A stretch of 64,000 nt of DNA, taken from assembly GCA_024752435.1 (NCBI GenBank), contig CP103021.1:1240001-1304000 (forward strand), given 5' to 3'. Made by a program: the position numbers and the translations under genes. The stretch comes from Allantophomopsis cytisporea (Eukaryota; Ascomycota; Leotiomycetes; Phacidiales; Phacidiaceae). Below the pieces are notes generated by a model that was not told the origin of the DNA, did not search any database, and worked only from the letters and a program-made list of their open reading frames with translations. This document shows, in pieces, positions 46,215 through 58,328 of this stretch (position 1 is its first letter; every line of letters begins with the position of its first letter).

Positions 46215-47629
46215 CTAGAATCCGGGGACTGATGCCCTTCCGCTTTTGCTCTCTCGAGTAGAAATTTCGGTGGTCTTCTTGATTCCATAACCCCAGCTTG
46301 GCGGCACTGGCTGGTATTCATCACTGCTATCATCCGCCAACCTTCTATCTGTCCCCAACCCTGCTGCACTTGATTTAAGACCTTTCTGGCTACCGGCCCT
46401 TGAATGCCCAGAAGCAACGTTGCTCGGAACGGGTACAATATCTCTGCGAGATTTGTCACGATCGTCGAGGTCGTTTGCTTGACTCTGAATCGTTGTTGTG
46501 ATCCCGGCCCCCTTCCCTATATCGGTTCGTAGACCGAGCTCCTCCGTCACGTTGCTGGTATCGGTGCTACGAAGGTAGCCCAGACGAGTAGGCTTGCTTC
46601 TCTTGCTCCATCCCTCGGATCCCTCAGTGCTAGAGCCAATGAGTTTGGAACGTGACAGAAAAGTACGGAAAAGCGGCCGTAGTGTAGCGATAGCAGCTGC
46701 GGTTATGCCAATACCAGGTTCGACCGTTGACCAGATTGCGACATCAGTAGTTGAGAAGAGGAAATCCGATGTGTCTGTGAGTTGACTGATATATGGAATG
46801 CGAATAATCGTTGCCGTGGAGCCACTGGTGTCTGTGAGCATAATTTACAATGACGAGAGATACCTACTTACATAGCACCAAGAGCCAGAATCATAGCGAC
46901 AGACAGCTTGGTACGAGGGTTCATGGCTAAATGCCATACCATAAATATAGGGAGGATACCGAGTGTCCAGTCAGCGACGCAACTGATTGCTGAGTGTGCG
47001 TATGTGGAATCCGCAATTATGCTTGGGTCGACGCAAGAGCCTTCAAGACCGGTATATTGTGCCCAGAAGTAGGAGACTGGGTGGCATTGAAATATGATGA
47101 GAAAGACGTAAAAAATGCTGAACACGCCGACGACGCCCATAACCGCCCAGATGACATAAATCTGGACAGGCTTCACAGCAATTCGCATGAGGAAAACACC
47201 AATGCTAAACTTGAGAAGCATAGATGCTAAAGCATATGCTATTTCACAACACCACCACCACTGAATCAAGTTAGCAACTACTTCAAGAGCAGTATGTAAT
47301 AATAATTTACCCTCAAGGCGATCGGGATATTCCCCAATGGGAGGTTAGCCAAATGTTGGCCTGTTCCATATTGAACACCTTTGAAAACAAAGGTAACATA
47401 ACAAGTGAAAGCAGCCTGTTTAGTATAGCAATTAGCATTGCTATGTCATGACAGTGGAGTCGAACCATACCAGTGAAGCAACAGCAAGCCAGTCATCAAT
47501 ACCGAAGGACTTCACCTTCAACGTCCTGACGTACACTCGCAGCGAGACTGCAATCCAAGTCAATCCAATAAAAAGACCAGCTGTGCCGGCCACCTGTGGT
47601 CCTCGATTCTCTGTGATGTCGGAAGTCAT
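46215..47629 (-). CDS. Fungal rhodopsin-like seven-helix membrane protein (copy 2)
   Basis: Exons 47629-47471, 47415-47311, 47260-46872 and 46824-46215 encode 420 aa. FGIDDW, QYGTGQH, the WWWCCE block, VADWTLGILPIFMVWHLAMN, STATIIRIPY and AIWSTVEPGIGIT repeat the order seen in the copy at 11024-12328, so this is the same fungal rhodopsin-domain family. It has one more intron than copy 1, splitting the arginine just before WWW. The last intron lies at the same codon in both genes (GA, isoleucine split), strong evidence for common descent. The cytoplasmic tail again carries GYLRS, GLRTDI and LADDSSDEY segments. The ligand is unknown; a sensing role is only a family-level expectation. Confidence 0.87.
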
Positions 47630-50600
47630 AATGGAGGGAGGATACGAGTCCTTGTGTAGCGAAAGTGTTATCAGGAGGGACTGAGCAATACAGAAAACAA
47701 TCTTGATCGAGTTTCACCTCAAGACATCGAGACAGTAACAACAGATTGTGTCAAAATAGAGCTTAAGATAAGGATAGCTCTGGCAATTAGAGATTGCCAA
47801 GATTTACTTGTCGATGTGTTTTCTAAAATGCGCCAAAATGGCATGAGTAGAGCTATATACTTGCTAGAGAAACACGCAGGTCAAAGGGGACCTTGCAAGC
47901 ACAAGCCCCGGGGCATGGAAAGCAATTGACAGTTCTGATACTCCAGGAATTTCTAGGTCTTATCCCGGGCAGCGGTCTCGCTCAGACTCAATCGTCTTCA
48001 CGCCTGGAGCACTTCTAGAACCCTGTGCACGAGTAGTAAAGGGTCATCCACTCGGAGCTTTTGCATGAGGGGAATCTCCATCACCATGTATTACATATGT
48101 ACCAACGTACCAATATGTACAACCTAGTCTGTGTCCACGCAGTTCAGATTCCCTTCTTGAATGCAACTATCAGTATGGGTAGATTATTTTTGAGCGTTGG
48201 CGTGGCTAACACAGTACCAAACGAGCTATCTGCTTGGAAGATCTTTCTAAGGATGTTAGAAGCCTGACATCAATCTCAACATCGTTGTTTCGAATGTCCT
48301 CGAGGGGATATGTAGAAATATCTCCTCGGGGCACTCTCTTTAGCTTGGAAAACAGAACAACAAATTGCCTCCATCGGAAGACAAACCTCGAAGCCTGCAG
48401 TTTTTTCACAGATGCACGCAGTCGAAAAGCTGGAGAGAAGAGAGCGACCAATAAGCTGTGCTCATCTTACGCACGACCACCAAGGATTTACGGGAATCGT
48501 AAGAAGCAGTAATCCGATACGACATTACCTTATGCATTTCATATTAGCAACATGCAGGAGAAACGGTGGCCCTTTGGTACGTACAATCCAAGCAGGTATC
48601 GAAGACGGGTACAGCAGTGAGATGTTGGGGATTGGCCGAGAAGCCGGTAAATAGGTACAGATGAATCGGATGGCATGGCACACCCCAGAACATGGTATGT
48701 TCTGGTCGTAGCACCATAGTACTAGTTCCAGACTCTAAATCTCAGATTTGCTATAGATCTCCACAACTGTAGCGTAGTGTTTCGTACCATTTACAAATCT
48801 ATCGTTCCTGTATCTATTCCATACTTGCTGTTGCTCTGATCGCTTTCAAAGTGTGTGATTACCATGTATTCGAATTGGCGCGATGAAGGTGGAATACGCA
48901 ACCGTGCTGAGCCTACCGATGAAGGAAGAAGAATTCAACATCGATGACCGAGCGTGATTCTTGGACGTGATTCTCTCTGAATACCTATTATACCCCGTGT
49001 GATTATGTGAGTACCTTATTTCATGTGGACCTTAGACGAAGCTCTTCGGAGGCCTTGATCGTCCATATTGTAGCCTTTCATATATGCATATATCACAAAG
49101 TATAATGGCCATGTAGTAGTGTTGTCCACGATGTTGATGTGATCAGTATACTCGACCCGGGTTTGATAGCACACATATGGTAATTCCTGCCTCGGTAATG
49201 ATGCCTCTCGGCCTTTCAAGGCACGCCCACAATACGACTGTGATACTCAATCCTTGATGTTGCATATGGCATTGAACTGCGCTACATAGGTAGGAAGATC
49301 TGTCTGCAGCCTGTATATGGAGAGATTGTGATGTTCAGCTATCACTCCCTCACGTGCGTACATTGGCTGCAGAGTCTCGAAGCTGTTAGGTAGTTATTTC
49401 CTGTCATTCTTCTGTCCTAGGATTTGCTAACCAGGACATCTTCGCTGGTCTATGAAATGTTGGAATCCAACGAAAGCATAGTGCTTAATGGTTTGAGAGT
49501 ATGACAAAGGGAGCCGATGTCCAAGCTCCCAACCAAACTTGTTGAAGGGCATTAATACTTCACACTCAGATACCTTAACTGAAGAAAGGGGATGTAAGGG
49601 GGTGGACCGATACAGATGTACAAGTATGTACATACATACATGACTGGTGATAACAGGTGAAGGTATTGTGAGATCCCATCCCCCTCACAATCTTCAGATG
49701 TTGAGCATCCGCAACTGCTATGATAACCTTTCTGGCAATCGCGCCAAGCATGAATGAAATGCCTTGGTAGTGTGTACACAAGTCGAATGGATTCCCTAGT
49801 TCGCACGTGGAAAACACGAAAATACCTTCATTACCGGATCTTACTTTACCTTGCGTACAAGTGTCAGCGAACATACAACCAACTTGAACTCCCAGCATGT
49901 TCAAGCATCTTCGTCCTCTACGGCTCCATGGTCATATAGTAATAAAGCATCATCTGCGTCGGCAAACGTATGATTGATCCTATGAAACGACGCTTTCGTT
50001 TCCTTCTCACTCTCTCTGTCATCTCACCTCTGTCATCGTTACATACTGACTTCTCAGATGTGCTCTCTTTCCTCCGCTCAGCCTGCCCACAGACCTCTTC
50101 CCGAACTTGCCTTCGCCGACCGCTGCATCTGAATCCTTGCTCGCCTGGCGACTCAGATCGATAACCGTTGTATCACACCAAGTTCGGAAACTTCTGTTCA
50201 TTTCAAATTTGCAATAGCGCTTAAAGGTACGCCTCTTATAAGGACCCCTCTTCTTAAGAAATAGAGGCGTTATAGAAGCCTGCAAGCTTGCCACCATATC
50301 AGGTGGACAGTATGCCTTCCTTTCGGTCCTCTTCTCCTCTTCTCATACCCCGAAACTGGTCCGTTCGCTTTGAGCATGATCACCAGTAAGGATGTCGTAC
50401 GCCAAAATGAAAACTGAACTGCAATTTCCGTACTGACAGGGCAGATATTCGACAAGCTCATCAGGGGACTATTCACTGTACGAGCTGCCGGTTTTAGACC
50501 ACGAAATCAGGCACGTGTACAAAATTGGGCGTAAACCGTAAGTTCATTAATTCGCAATCAACTTTGGAGGTATGTGCTCCCACTGTAAGGGTAAAGGGAT

Positions 50601-51149
50601 GGGTATTTATGATTTCCTAATCAGAAGTGAAAGGAATGTATGTGATGGAGTTGTCTCCGAGTGTGAAGGGGCTATGATTGAAGATATTGTGCATTTTGTC
50701 GGTTCGACGGCTGATAGGTGTATTGCCTTACCTTTTTAACCTGACAAAGATTTGTAGAATTTGGCATATAACAAAGTTATAGGAACCTATTCAAAGATGT
50801 TTTCAACAGCATTTAATCTAGTTTTGTCCAATGTCTGTCGGAAGGATAAGCTTTATAGAGTAGAAAAACCTAAATATCCTTCGACACTCACAACCCTCCG
50901 CTTATTTGTGTGTGATAATGTACCTATAGTTGGTTGTCTGGACTCGACTCGATTGCGGTATCTTGATCACCTGTGCTGGTACCAATTAGAATGTGCGGCG
51001 ATTCAGCCTTGCAGCCAAGGCTGCCTCATGCGTACATGCTTGAAATGGTCAGCCGTACCAACAGCTGTGAGCTATGATCGCATTCAATGCAACAACACCA
51101 TTGATTTCGCCATAGAGAAGGTCATGAGGTAGCCCTAAATTCGTGACGG
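47630..51149. other. 3.5 kb gene-free region
   Basis: It separates the divergent second rhodopsin-like and VPS18 genes. Open frames of up to 123 codons occur (50761-51132, directly before VPS18), but none has a family signature and the last is likely leader sequence. A TACATACA run is at 49623-49640. Confidence 0.5.
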
Positions 51150-54100
51150 ATGGCTCTCGACCCGTCAAGCGGCTATGTTGCCGGTAACACATTGTTGGAT
51201 GTCAATACCAACGCCTTACCAATATTCAACGTCGAACGTGTGCAGTTGCAGTTCTCCATAGCCTCCGACTTTGTAGCTGCACAGGTCGCCAATAACGTCT
51301 TGATACTGGCCTTATCAAATGGCCGTATTCTCCGCATAGATCTGGACAATGCAGCTGATATTGATGGTAGCCTCCTTATGCTCCAAGAAGAAAGCTCTAC
51401 ATACTAAAATATGCCTGGCAGATGTTGACCTTCCTAAGAAGACCTCAGAAATCGGCGTTATCAAACGCATTTTCCTCGATCCAACAGCATCGCACCTTAT
51501 AATCAGTACATCTCTTGGTGAAAATTACTACTTGCACACTCAGTCGCGACAACCAAGACCTCTTACACGATTACGAGGTGTTTCAATTGAATGCATTGCT
51601 TGGAATCCCTCCTTGCCCACAGCCTCCACTCGAGAAATCCTAATTGGCGCTTCGGATGGAAACATTTACGAAGTCTACATTGAAACTTCTACCGAGTTCT
51701 ATAGACGTGAGGACAAGTATCTGAAGATTCTCCAAAAGGTGCCCGATGGCCCTGTGACTGGTCTATGGGTGGATCTCATACCTGGAAAGCCTGATATGCG
51801 GAGAGTCATGATTGCAACCAAATCGCGTCTCATACATCTTATTGGAAAGATAGGGCGGACGGGCCATGAAGGAGGAGGTTCAATATTTACCAAGCTTTTC
51901 GAGAATGAAGCACCCACAATTCACGAGGCCGAACGAACAAATTCTCCGTCATGCCTGGCCGTGTCGCCCGACGCACCTGATGCCTCATCTTTAGAAAGCC
52001 TGGAGGTTGACCGCGTGTTCGCATGGTTAGCTGGTAATGGCACATATTTTGGGAGGCTTCTCACATCTCCAGCTACCTCGGATTTGGGCAACCAAGTTTT
52101 CCAGGAGGCTAAGTTCATTCCACATTCACAATTACCAAAGGCAGAGTCCTCGTCTGGCAGGAAGAAGGCTGCACAAGAAGTAGTTACTTCAGTTGCTCTG
52201 ACCCAATGGCATATCTTGCATCTCATTGGGGGCCGTGTTGTGGCTGTGGACAGGCTAGATGACAAGGTCGTGTTTGACCAGGTGGTATTGGAACCTGGCC
52301 AACAGGCACTTGGATTGTTCGCAGATCAGCAAAAGAACACTTTCTGGCTGTTTACGAATCAAGAAATCTACGAGGTCGTCGTCACTGATGAGGATCGAGA
52401 TGTCTGGAAAGTCATGCTCAAATCGGAGCACTTTGATGCAGCTCTTCGTTATGCGCGGTCTCCAGCGCAGAAGGATGCTGTTGCTACGGCATCAGGTGAC
52501 TATCTTATCAGCAAAGGCGCCTATTTGGAAGCAGCTGGAGTATATGGCAAGAGCACGAAGCCATTTGAGCAGGTTGCTTTGACCTTCATTGAAAATGATC
52601 AGCAGGATGCTTTACGAAAGTATCTTCTTACCAAGATCACAGCATTCAAAAAATCATCAGTAATGCAGCGGATCATGATCGCAAGTTGGCTGGTTGAAAT
52701 ATTCATGGCAAAGTTGAACTCTCTGGACGACACCATCATCACCAAAGCCGAACTATCGGAGAATTTGGACCCTGTGCAGACAAGATCTCAGCTTGATGCA
52801 ATTCGGACGGAGTTCCAGGATTTTGTTAGCAAGTACAAATCTGATCTTGACCGAAAAACAACGTACGATATCATCAGCAGTCATGGGCGAGAGGAAGAGC
52901 TTCTTTACTTTGCCAGTGCTGTTAATGATTACAATTATGTCCTTGCCTACTGGGTTCAACGCGAAAGATGGATGGAAACACTCAATGTGCTGAAAAAGCA
53001 GACGGAGCCGTCAATCTTTTATCGTTACAGTAGCGTCTTACTTAGCCATGTGCCTACTGAGCTTGTCGACATCCTGATGCGTCATTCTGACCTCAAACCT
53101 CGTAACCTTATTCCGGCTTTACTCAATTACAACCGAGACTTCCAGGGTCCTATCCAAAAGAACCAGGCAATTCGGTACTTGCTGTATGCCATCAATTCCT
53201 TGAACTCTACAGATGCGGCAGTCCATAACACCCTCATTTCTATGTACGCTGCACACAACTCAAAAGATGAATCAGCTCTGTTATCATATCTTGAGTCACA
53301 AGGTGACGAGCCAAGTTATGACTCCGATTTTGCGCTTCGTCTATGCATAAAGCACGATCGTGTGCAGTCGTGTGTGCACATATACAGCACAATGGGACAG
53401 TATCTCCAAGCTGTGGTGCTCGCACTCGCTCATGACGAGATCGACTTAGCATCCTTAGTTGCAGACCGTCCGGATTCAAACCCTGCGCTACGGAAGAAGC
53501 TCTGGTTAACTGTGGCTAAAAAAGTTATCCATCAATCCAATGGGATCAAAACGGCTATTGAGTTCCTTAAGAGATGTGAACTGCTGAGGATTGAAGACCT
53601 CATTCCGTTCTTTCCAGACTTCGTGGTCATTGACGACTTTAAAGAGGAGATCTGCGCTGCTCTTGAGGACTACTCTCGCAATATCGATGCCCTTAAGAAA
53701 GAGATGGATGAATCCACTCAAACGGCCACGAATATCAAGATTGATATTGCAGCTCTCGAACATCGTTACGCAATAGTGGAGCCTGGTGAGAAATGTTATG
53801 TGTGTTCACTGCCATTACTGAGCAGGCAATTTTTTGTCTTTCCTTGCCAACACGCCTTTCACAGTGATTGTCTAGGGCGTAAAGTCATGGAACAAGCCGG
53901 TGTTGGGAAGAGCAAGAGAATCAGGGAGCTGCAGACCCAAGTCAACAAGGGTATTGTAGTCGGTGTGAAGAAAGAAATGGCTGTGGCGGAATTGGATGCT
54001 TTGATTGCTGCTTCTTGGTATGTCTACTTCTTAACTTCAATGGTGACTTGCTAACTCGGATTTGCAGTATTCTCTGTAGCGATTTTGCGATTAAGCGTAT

Positions 54101-54152
54101 CGATGAGCCATTTGTAACGGCGTCGGATGACAAGAATGAATGGGCCTTGTAG
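51150..54152 (+). CDS. VPS18: Vacuolar sorting protein VPS18/PEP3
   Basis: Exons 51150-51366, 51422-54017 and 54068-54152 give 965 aa, close to the yeast and human lengths. The first 350 residues form a beta-propeller-like region with KKTSEIGVIKRIFLDPTASH and TSLGENYYL, typical of the Pep3/Vps18/deep-orange family. A long alpha-solenoid with clathrin-type repeats follows. The RING-type zinc finger starts at CYVC (864) with CQHAFHSDCL and is finished by CILC (938-941) in the last exon, so the finger depends on the final splice. The protein is a shared core subunit of the HOPS and CORVET tethers at late endosomes and vacuoles. The identification is secure. Confidence 0.96.
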
Positions 54153-56297
54153 ATTTTTGTTATGCTACGTATAAATTTACATGACAATCAATGCTGTTGG
54201 TAACGGAGAGCTTGCAACCTCTTGGATCACGAACAATATGTGATTTTGATTACCATCTGTACTACCAATATTACCCAAAGTTTTATGTAACGGCTAGATG
54301 ATGGTATTATGCTCTTCAGTGTATCAATCGAAAGCAGTTTGTTCAATACAGCCATCAAGATATATGTTACGGACCCAATACTATGCCAAGCAGTTCCCAT
54401 GATATGTGTGGTGGTAGAAGGTTAAACCTTTATGAGTAAATGTATACACCTTTGACGCCAAACTAAAACAAATACAATAAAATAAAATAAAAATCGAATC
54501 TACAGAAATAAGAGCCTCAAGCATGGCTCGAATTGGCAAAAGATTAATAGATAGGAGATGTGCAGTCTCGTACCCATTGCAGAAAACCTGAAGATCTTAC
54601 TTTCCGTTTTTGGTGTTGTCGTTACTTTGATTACCTGTCCAATGTTTAGGGGAGGGGAAACATGACCGCCGCACCAGTCAGTCATTGGATGAAGGTTTTT
54701 GGTTTATTTAGGAACGTATATTCGAGAGCAGATTGGTGGTGATGTTGAATGAATGTGAGAATTTACCACTTAGACAATAATGCTGCAATGGATCCCTACC
54801 CTTTTCTCACTATCAATAGCTTTTCTATACAAGTAAAGTGATCTGCTCCATTGTCTTCTTGTACACATTCATCCAGCCAAGCGTAACTTCAACACGCTTC
54901 ATATCCGAAACTGCAATCCTTTACCGGTCTTGAATCTGAACTCTCCTCTCCACCAACAAGCTGCTAAATAACAGACCCAAAGGTACTCACATTGCACTTC
55001 TCTCAAAGATGCAGCTTCTTTAAACTCTTTGATGACACCGAACCCAGTTCCAGCACCCCTTTTTCACATCCAAAATCAAAAAGCTGATCCGTACTAGCCA
55101 CAAGCTCCCTCCGATTTTCAAAACATGCCATTCCAATAGCTGACCCCATCAGATAGGGCGACCCGGTCTACATACAACACTTGGTAGCAGGATGGTTGAT
55201 TTCAGCAGTATGCCACGCAGGTTCAGGCTCAGATACTGCAAGGCCAGATGCGCATATAGATACAAGTAAATCTGACATTGCCCCTCGCACCAGGCAGGAG
55301 ATATGTATGACGAGATAGCCCTTTGAAGCGTGGTCCACGAAGTTTCTGGTATTGAATTATATGGATCTGGTTCATCATACCTCCTACATCTCCTGCCCTG
55401 CGAGAGCTCGCACTTAGCGCACAGCAGGACCTAGCACCTTCTTGACGGAGGACAGCTGCACGCGTCAGCAGAATTCAAGCTTAGCGACCCGGCGGCGACA
55501 CTTGCAGGTGGAGAGAAGGGCAAGAGTGGGATTGTACCGTTGCATTGTTGAGCCGGCTGCTGAGGCGCAAATTTGTGCATCTCATCTGGGAGGCTGGTAG
55601 GATGCTATTTCTCCGTGTCTGAGGGTATTTGTTCAAGAAGGATGGTCAGGTGCGACGAATATAATGATACCTGTCCGGCGTGGCGTGGATGACTGTCTAG
55701 ACTTCAAAACGTGGTGACACTGCATGGTTAACTTAAATCGTAAAACACCAGTGATCGCACATGCAGAATTGAAGAAAAGTTCATCACTTCAAGAGCGTCA
55801 TCTCATTAACGATGTGAATATCGTCCCAGAGTCAAGCCATCCGTTAAATCGTCCATCAGTAAAAGGATTGTCAGCTGGCACAGAAGCAATGGACAGAAAC
55901 GAGCAGATATATAAAATATTCATAGAATTATATAGGGGAGCAAGCCCCTATCATTAAAAGACAACTAATTGACAAGCACCAGACCGTATCAAGCTCGGTA
56001 GTCAGAATACATTGTACTCTCTGCCAAGTCCTCAACCGTGCAGTGGATGCATATGCAACAATCCCCATGAATGAGATGCACAATCGCTCCGCCTGGACCA
56101 GCAGCAGTGATCCTTCTTACCCCAATATATGAACAAGAAACTCCAAATCATCCCGCCAATATTAAAATTCGAGGCTTTAAGTCCTAATGCTGCACTAGCA
56201 GGATTTCCGCCCCTGTTATGTTTTATACAAATGCTGCTCGTCGCCATTTCCTTCTCCGCATCGTGTCAATGTCATTTCTTCATATCGAGCGCTCCAC
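54153..56297. other. 2.1 kb region, mostly gene-free, possible decayed gene
   Basis: The minus strand from about 55720 to 54825 shows several adjacent open segments in different frames that read like protein (see findings), but no single gene model could be joined with confidence. A plus-strand 77-codon frame at 55724-55957 has no family. An A-rich stretch (AATAAAATAAAAATCG) lies near 54480, and GCGACC/GGCGGCGAC GC-richer DNA around 55480. Confidence 0.4.
54825..55300 (-). pseudogene. Possible decayed or intron-rich gene of unknown family
   Basis: On the minus strand, pieces in shifting frames read ASGLAVSEPEPAWHTAEI, SAIGMACFENRRELVAST, then GAGTGFGVIKEFKEAASL, and, after a consensus GTGAGT...TTGCAG intron (54982 to about 54914), FSDMKRVEVTLGWMNVYKK to a stop at 54825. 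The frame changes near 55060-55068 at homopolymer runs and a TAG lies near 55170. This could be a pseudogene, a gene with introns I placed wrongly, or chance. I do not recognise the family. Confidence 0.22.
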
Positions 56298-57384
56298 TCA
56301 GGCGATTCGGTTCAGGAGTTCGTAGTCTGCGTGCGAGTTGCTCTTTCTCCAGAAGGCAGGCATGAAGCTCTTCATTCTGAGACTGCCTTTTGGACTGGTA
56401 TCTCTGTGTGCTGACGCGCGAGAGCGAGGTGTGCGTCCGTATGCCATTCCCCATGCCCACCAAATACAAGCACCGACCACGGCAGCCAGCGCAAATCCTG
56501 CAAATGTGATACCCATCCAGTGTTGTCCCATCCAGAAAATGGCCTGAGCATCTCCACGATGCCAACTGCTACCCTTGGTGATGTTGAAGAACGACCAGGC
56601 GTACTTGCTGTACTCATCCGGCATGAGAAGTCGAACTCGAGCATTGTCTGATGGTTCGGTACCAAGCCACTCTTTCCAGAGAACGCTGAGGAATAAGGGG
56701 CCAGTGGTGTACATGACGGTGATGTAGGGAACGCGCCAATTGTGGTTGTAAGATGAGAGCGATTCGATCACGTGGAGGAAGAAAGGATGCTGGGGAACGG
56801 CACCCATAGCATCATTCGAGATACCCGTGGGTACAGTGCGTCGAAGCCAGGCAGGGTAAGCTAGGAGAGGGTCGAGAGATCGGTTGCATCCATCATCGAG
56901 GTCAATGTAAATTCCGCCATAATGAGCAAGGACGAAGTAGCGAATCGAGTCGGCGCGTTGAATTGGGAATGGATAAGAGTCAAAGGTGTCGAGGAACCAT
57001 GGGTACTCCGTAGCAATGAATTTCCTAGACATCTCATCGGTCCAGAGCTGCGATTCCAGGTCAGCAATCTCTCCAATTTTGGTGTGATAGCAATTTTAAG
57101 CTTACCTTGTACTCGTAATCTGGATGAAGGTCCACGCAAGCTTGCTGACCTGCCTGCCATTGCTCAGGGATGCTCTTGTTGATGTATGTCTGATGAATGA
57201 TCTTTGGGATCAATTGAGGACGTTCATCAATGAGATGCGACCCGGGAGCTGGAATCTCAGCGCGGGAAATAGCATCAGCTGCACCGTCTTCGAAGAGAAG
57301 ACCGATCAAAGTCTTGAAAGAGTTGACGAGGCATCCAAGGATAATCAGATTGACAACCAGGAAGAGGGCAGTACCGCGTCGCAT
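56298..57384 (-). CDS. Inositol phosphoceramide mannosyltransferase (SUR1/CSH1-like, GT32)
   Basis: Exons 57384-57106 and 57047-56298 encode 342 aa. An N-terminal signal anchor (ALFLVVNLIILGCLV) precedes the GT32 start PKIIHQTYINKSIPEQW; the catalytic DXD motif is in YIDLDDG (about 142-144), and FNITKGSSWHRGDAQ fits the family's later conserved block. A second membrane segment lies near the C-terminus (ITFAGFALAAVVGACIWW). Relatives SUR1 and CSH1 attach mannose from GDP-mannose to inositol phosphoceramide in the Golgi, giving MIPC. One 58-nt intron. Family assignment is firm; which of several fungal GT32 paralogues it is cannot be decided here. Confidence 0.9.
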
Positions 57385-57814
57385 TGTGAGTTGTGAATAC
57401 TGAAGGGGAGCACCGGGGACACTCTCAAGTGAATATGTTTAGGAGTGGAGAGTTGTGGGATGGGCGAGTTGTTTTGTAGGTGGTAGAAGGGGTCGTGGGA
57501 GACCCTGGAAATTGACTCTGTTTTACGGGGAGATCATTGATTGTTTCTTAGCCGTAATTTTGAGTTGTATGTCGAAGCGAGAGAAGGTGGATTGAGATAG
57601 GGGGGGAGGAGGAGGAGGAGGAGGAGGAAAAGGAAGAATAAGATGGTATGAGGAGTAGAAGTAAAGTATGTTAGGTGTGGATGAGTTGGTTGTCCAGAAT
57701 CAATAGATGTACGATGATTTGTGGAGGAGGATAGGAGGATAGGAGGATGTTTTGGATTCTTTTTGATTTGTAGTTTATGTGTGAGTGAGTGAGCGAGGGA
57801 GGGAAATGGGCAGG

Positions 57815-57843
57815 CAATAATAATAATAATAATAATAATAATA
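57815..57843. repeat. AAT trinucleotide microsatellite
   Basis: About nine perfect AAT units, 430 bp upstream of the mannosyltransferase start. Confidence 0.95.
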
Positions 57844-58206
57844 AGTTATGGAGACAGACAGCAGCCCCAACAAATAAAAATGAAAATGAAAATGAAAGTG
57901 CTCAAGAGTCAAGCAGGATTTAGGTAGATTGTGTGTCCTGCGCAGTAGTGAGTGCGTAAGTGTGTGCACCGGTGACTATGTGTGTGTGTGTGGGGTGGGG
58001 GGAGGGGAGCAGGCCTTTGAGCTTTAGGACCGTGTGTACTAGTATCATACTGGTAGCTAGTACATACAAGCTCTGCTCTTATTACTACATATGGAGTAGC
58101 GGCGTGGGTAGTAACGCGCACCAGGCACCAGACCCATAGAGCAGCACGCAAAGTACATTCGGAAAGACGTAAAGCACGCCAAAGAGAAGAAGTCTATGGT
58201 GGTCCT

Positions 58207-58328
58207 ATGATATGTATTTATGTATGTATTTATGTATGTGTGTGTATATATATATATGTATTTGTGCATGTATTTATGTAGGTATTTAGGAATGTATTTG
58301 TGTATGTATTTATGTATGTATTTATATA
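58207..58328. repeat. GTATTTAT minisatellite
   Basis: Units of GTATTTATGTAT and variants (GTATTTGTGTAT, GTATTTAGGAAT) are interrupted by a TG/TA dinucleotide core. Confidence 0.92.

Noticed and set aside
49575..49904. 109-codon minus-strand frame
   Set aside because: Part of it looks protein-like, but it overlaps another frame on the same strand and has no recognisable domain; left as unsupported.
50761..51132. 123-codon frame just upstream of VPS18
   Set aside because: No recognisable domain and ends 17 bp before the VPS18 start; more likely leader sequence than a gene.
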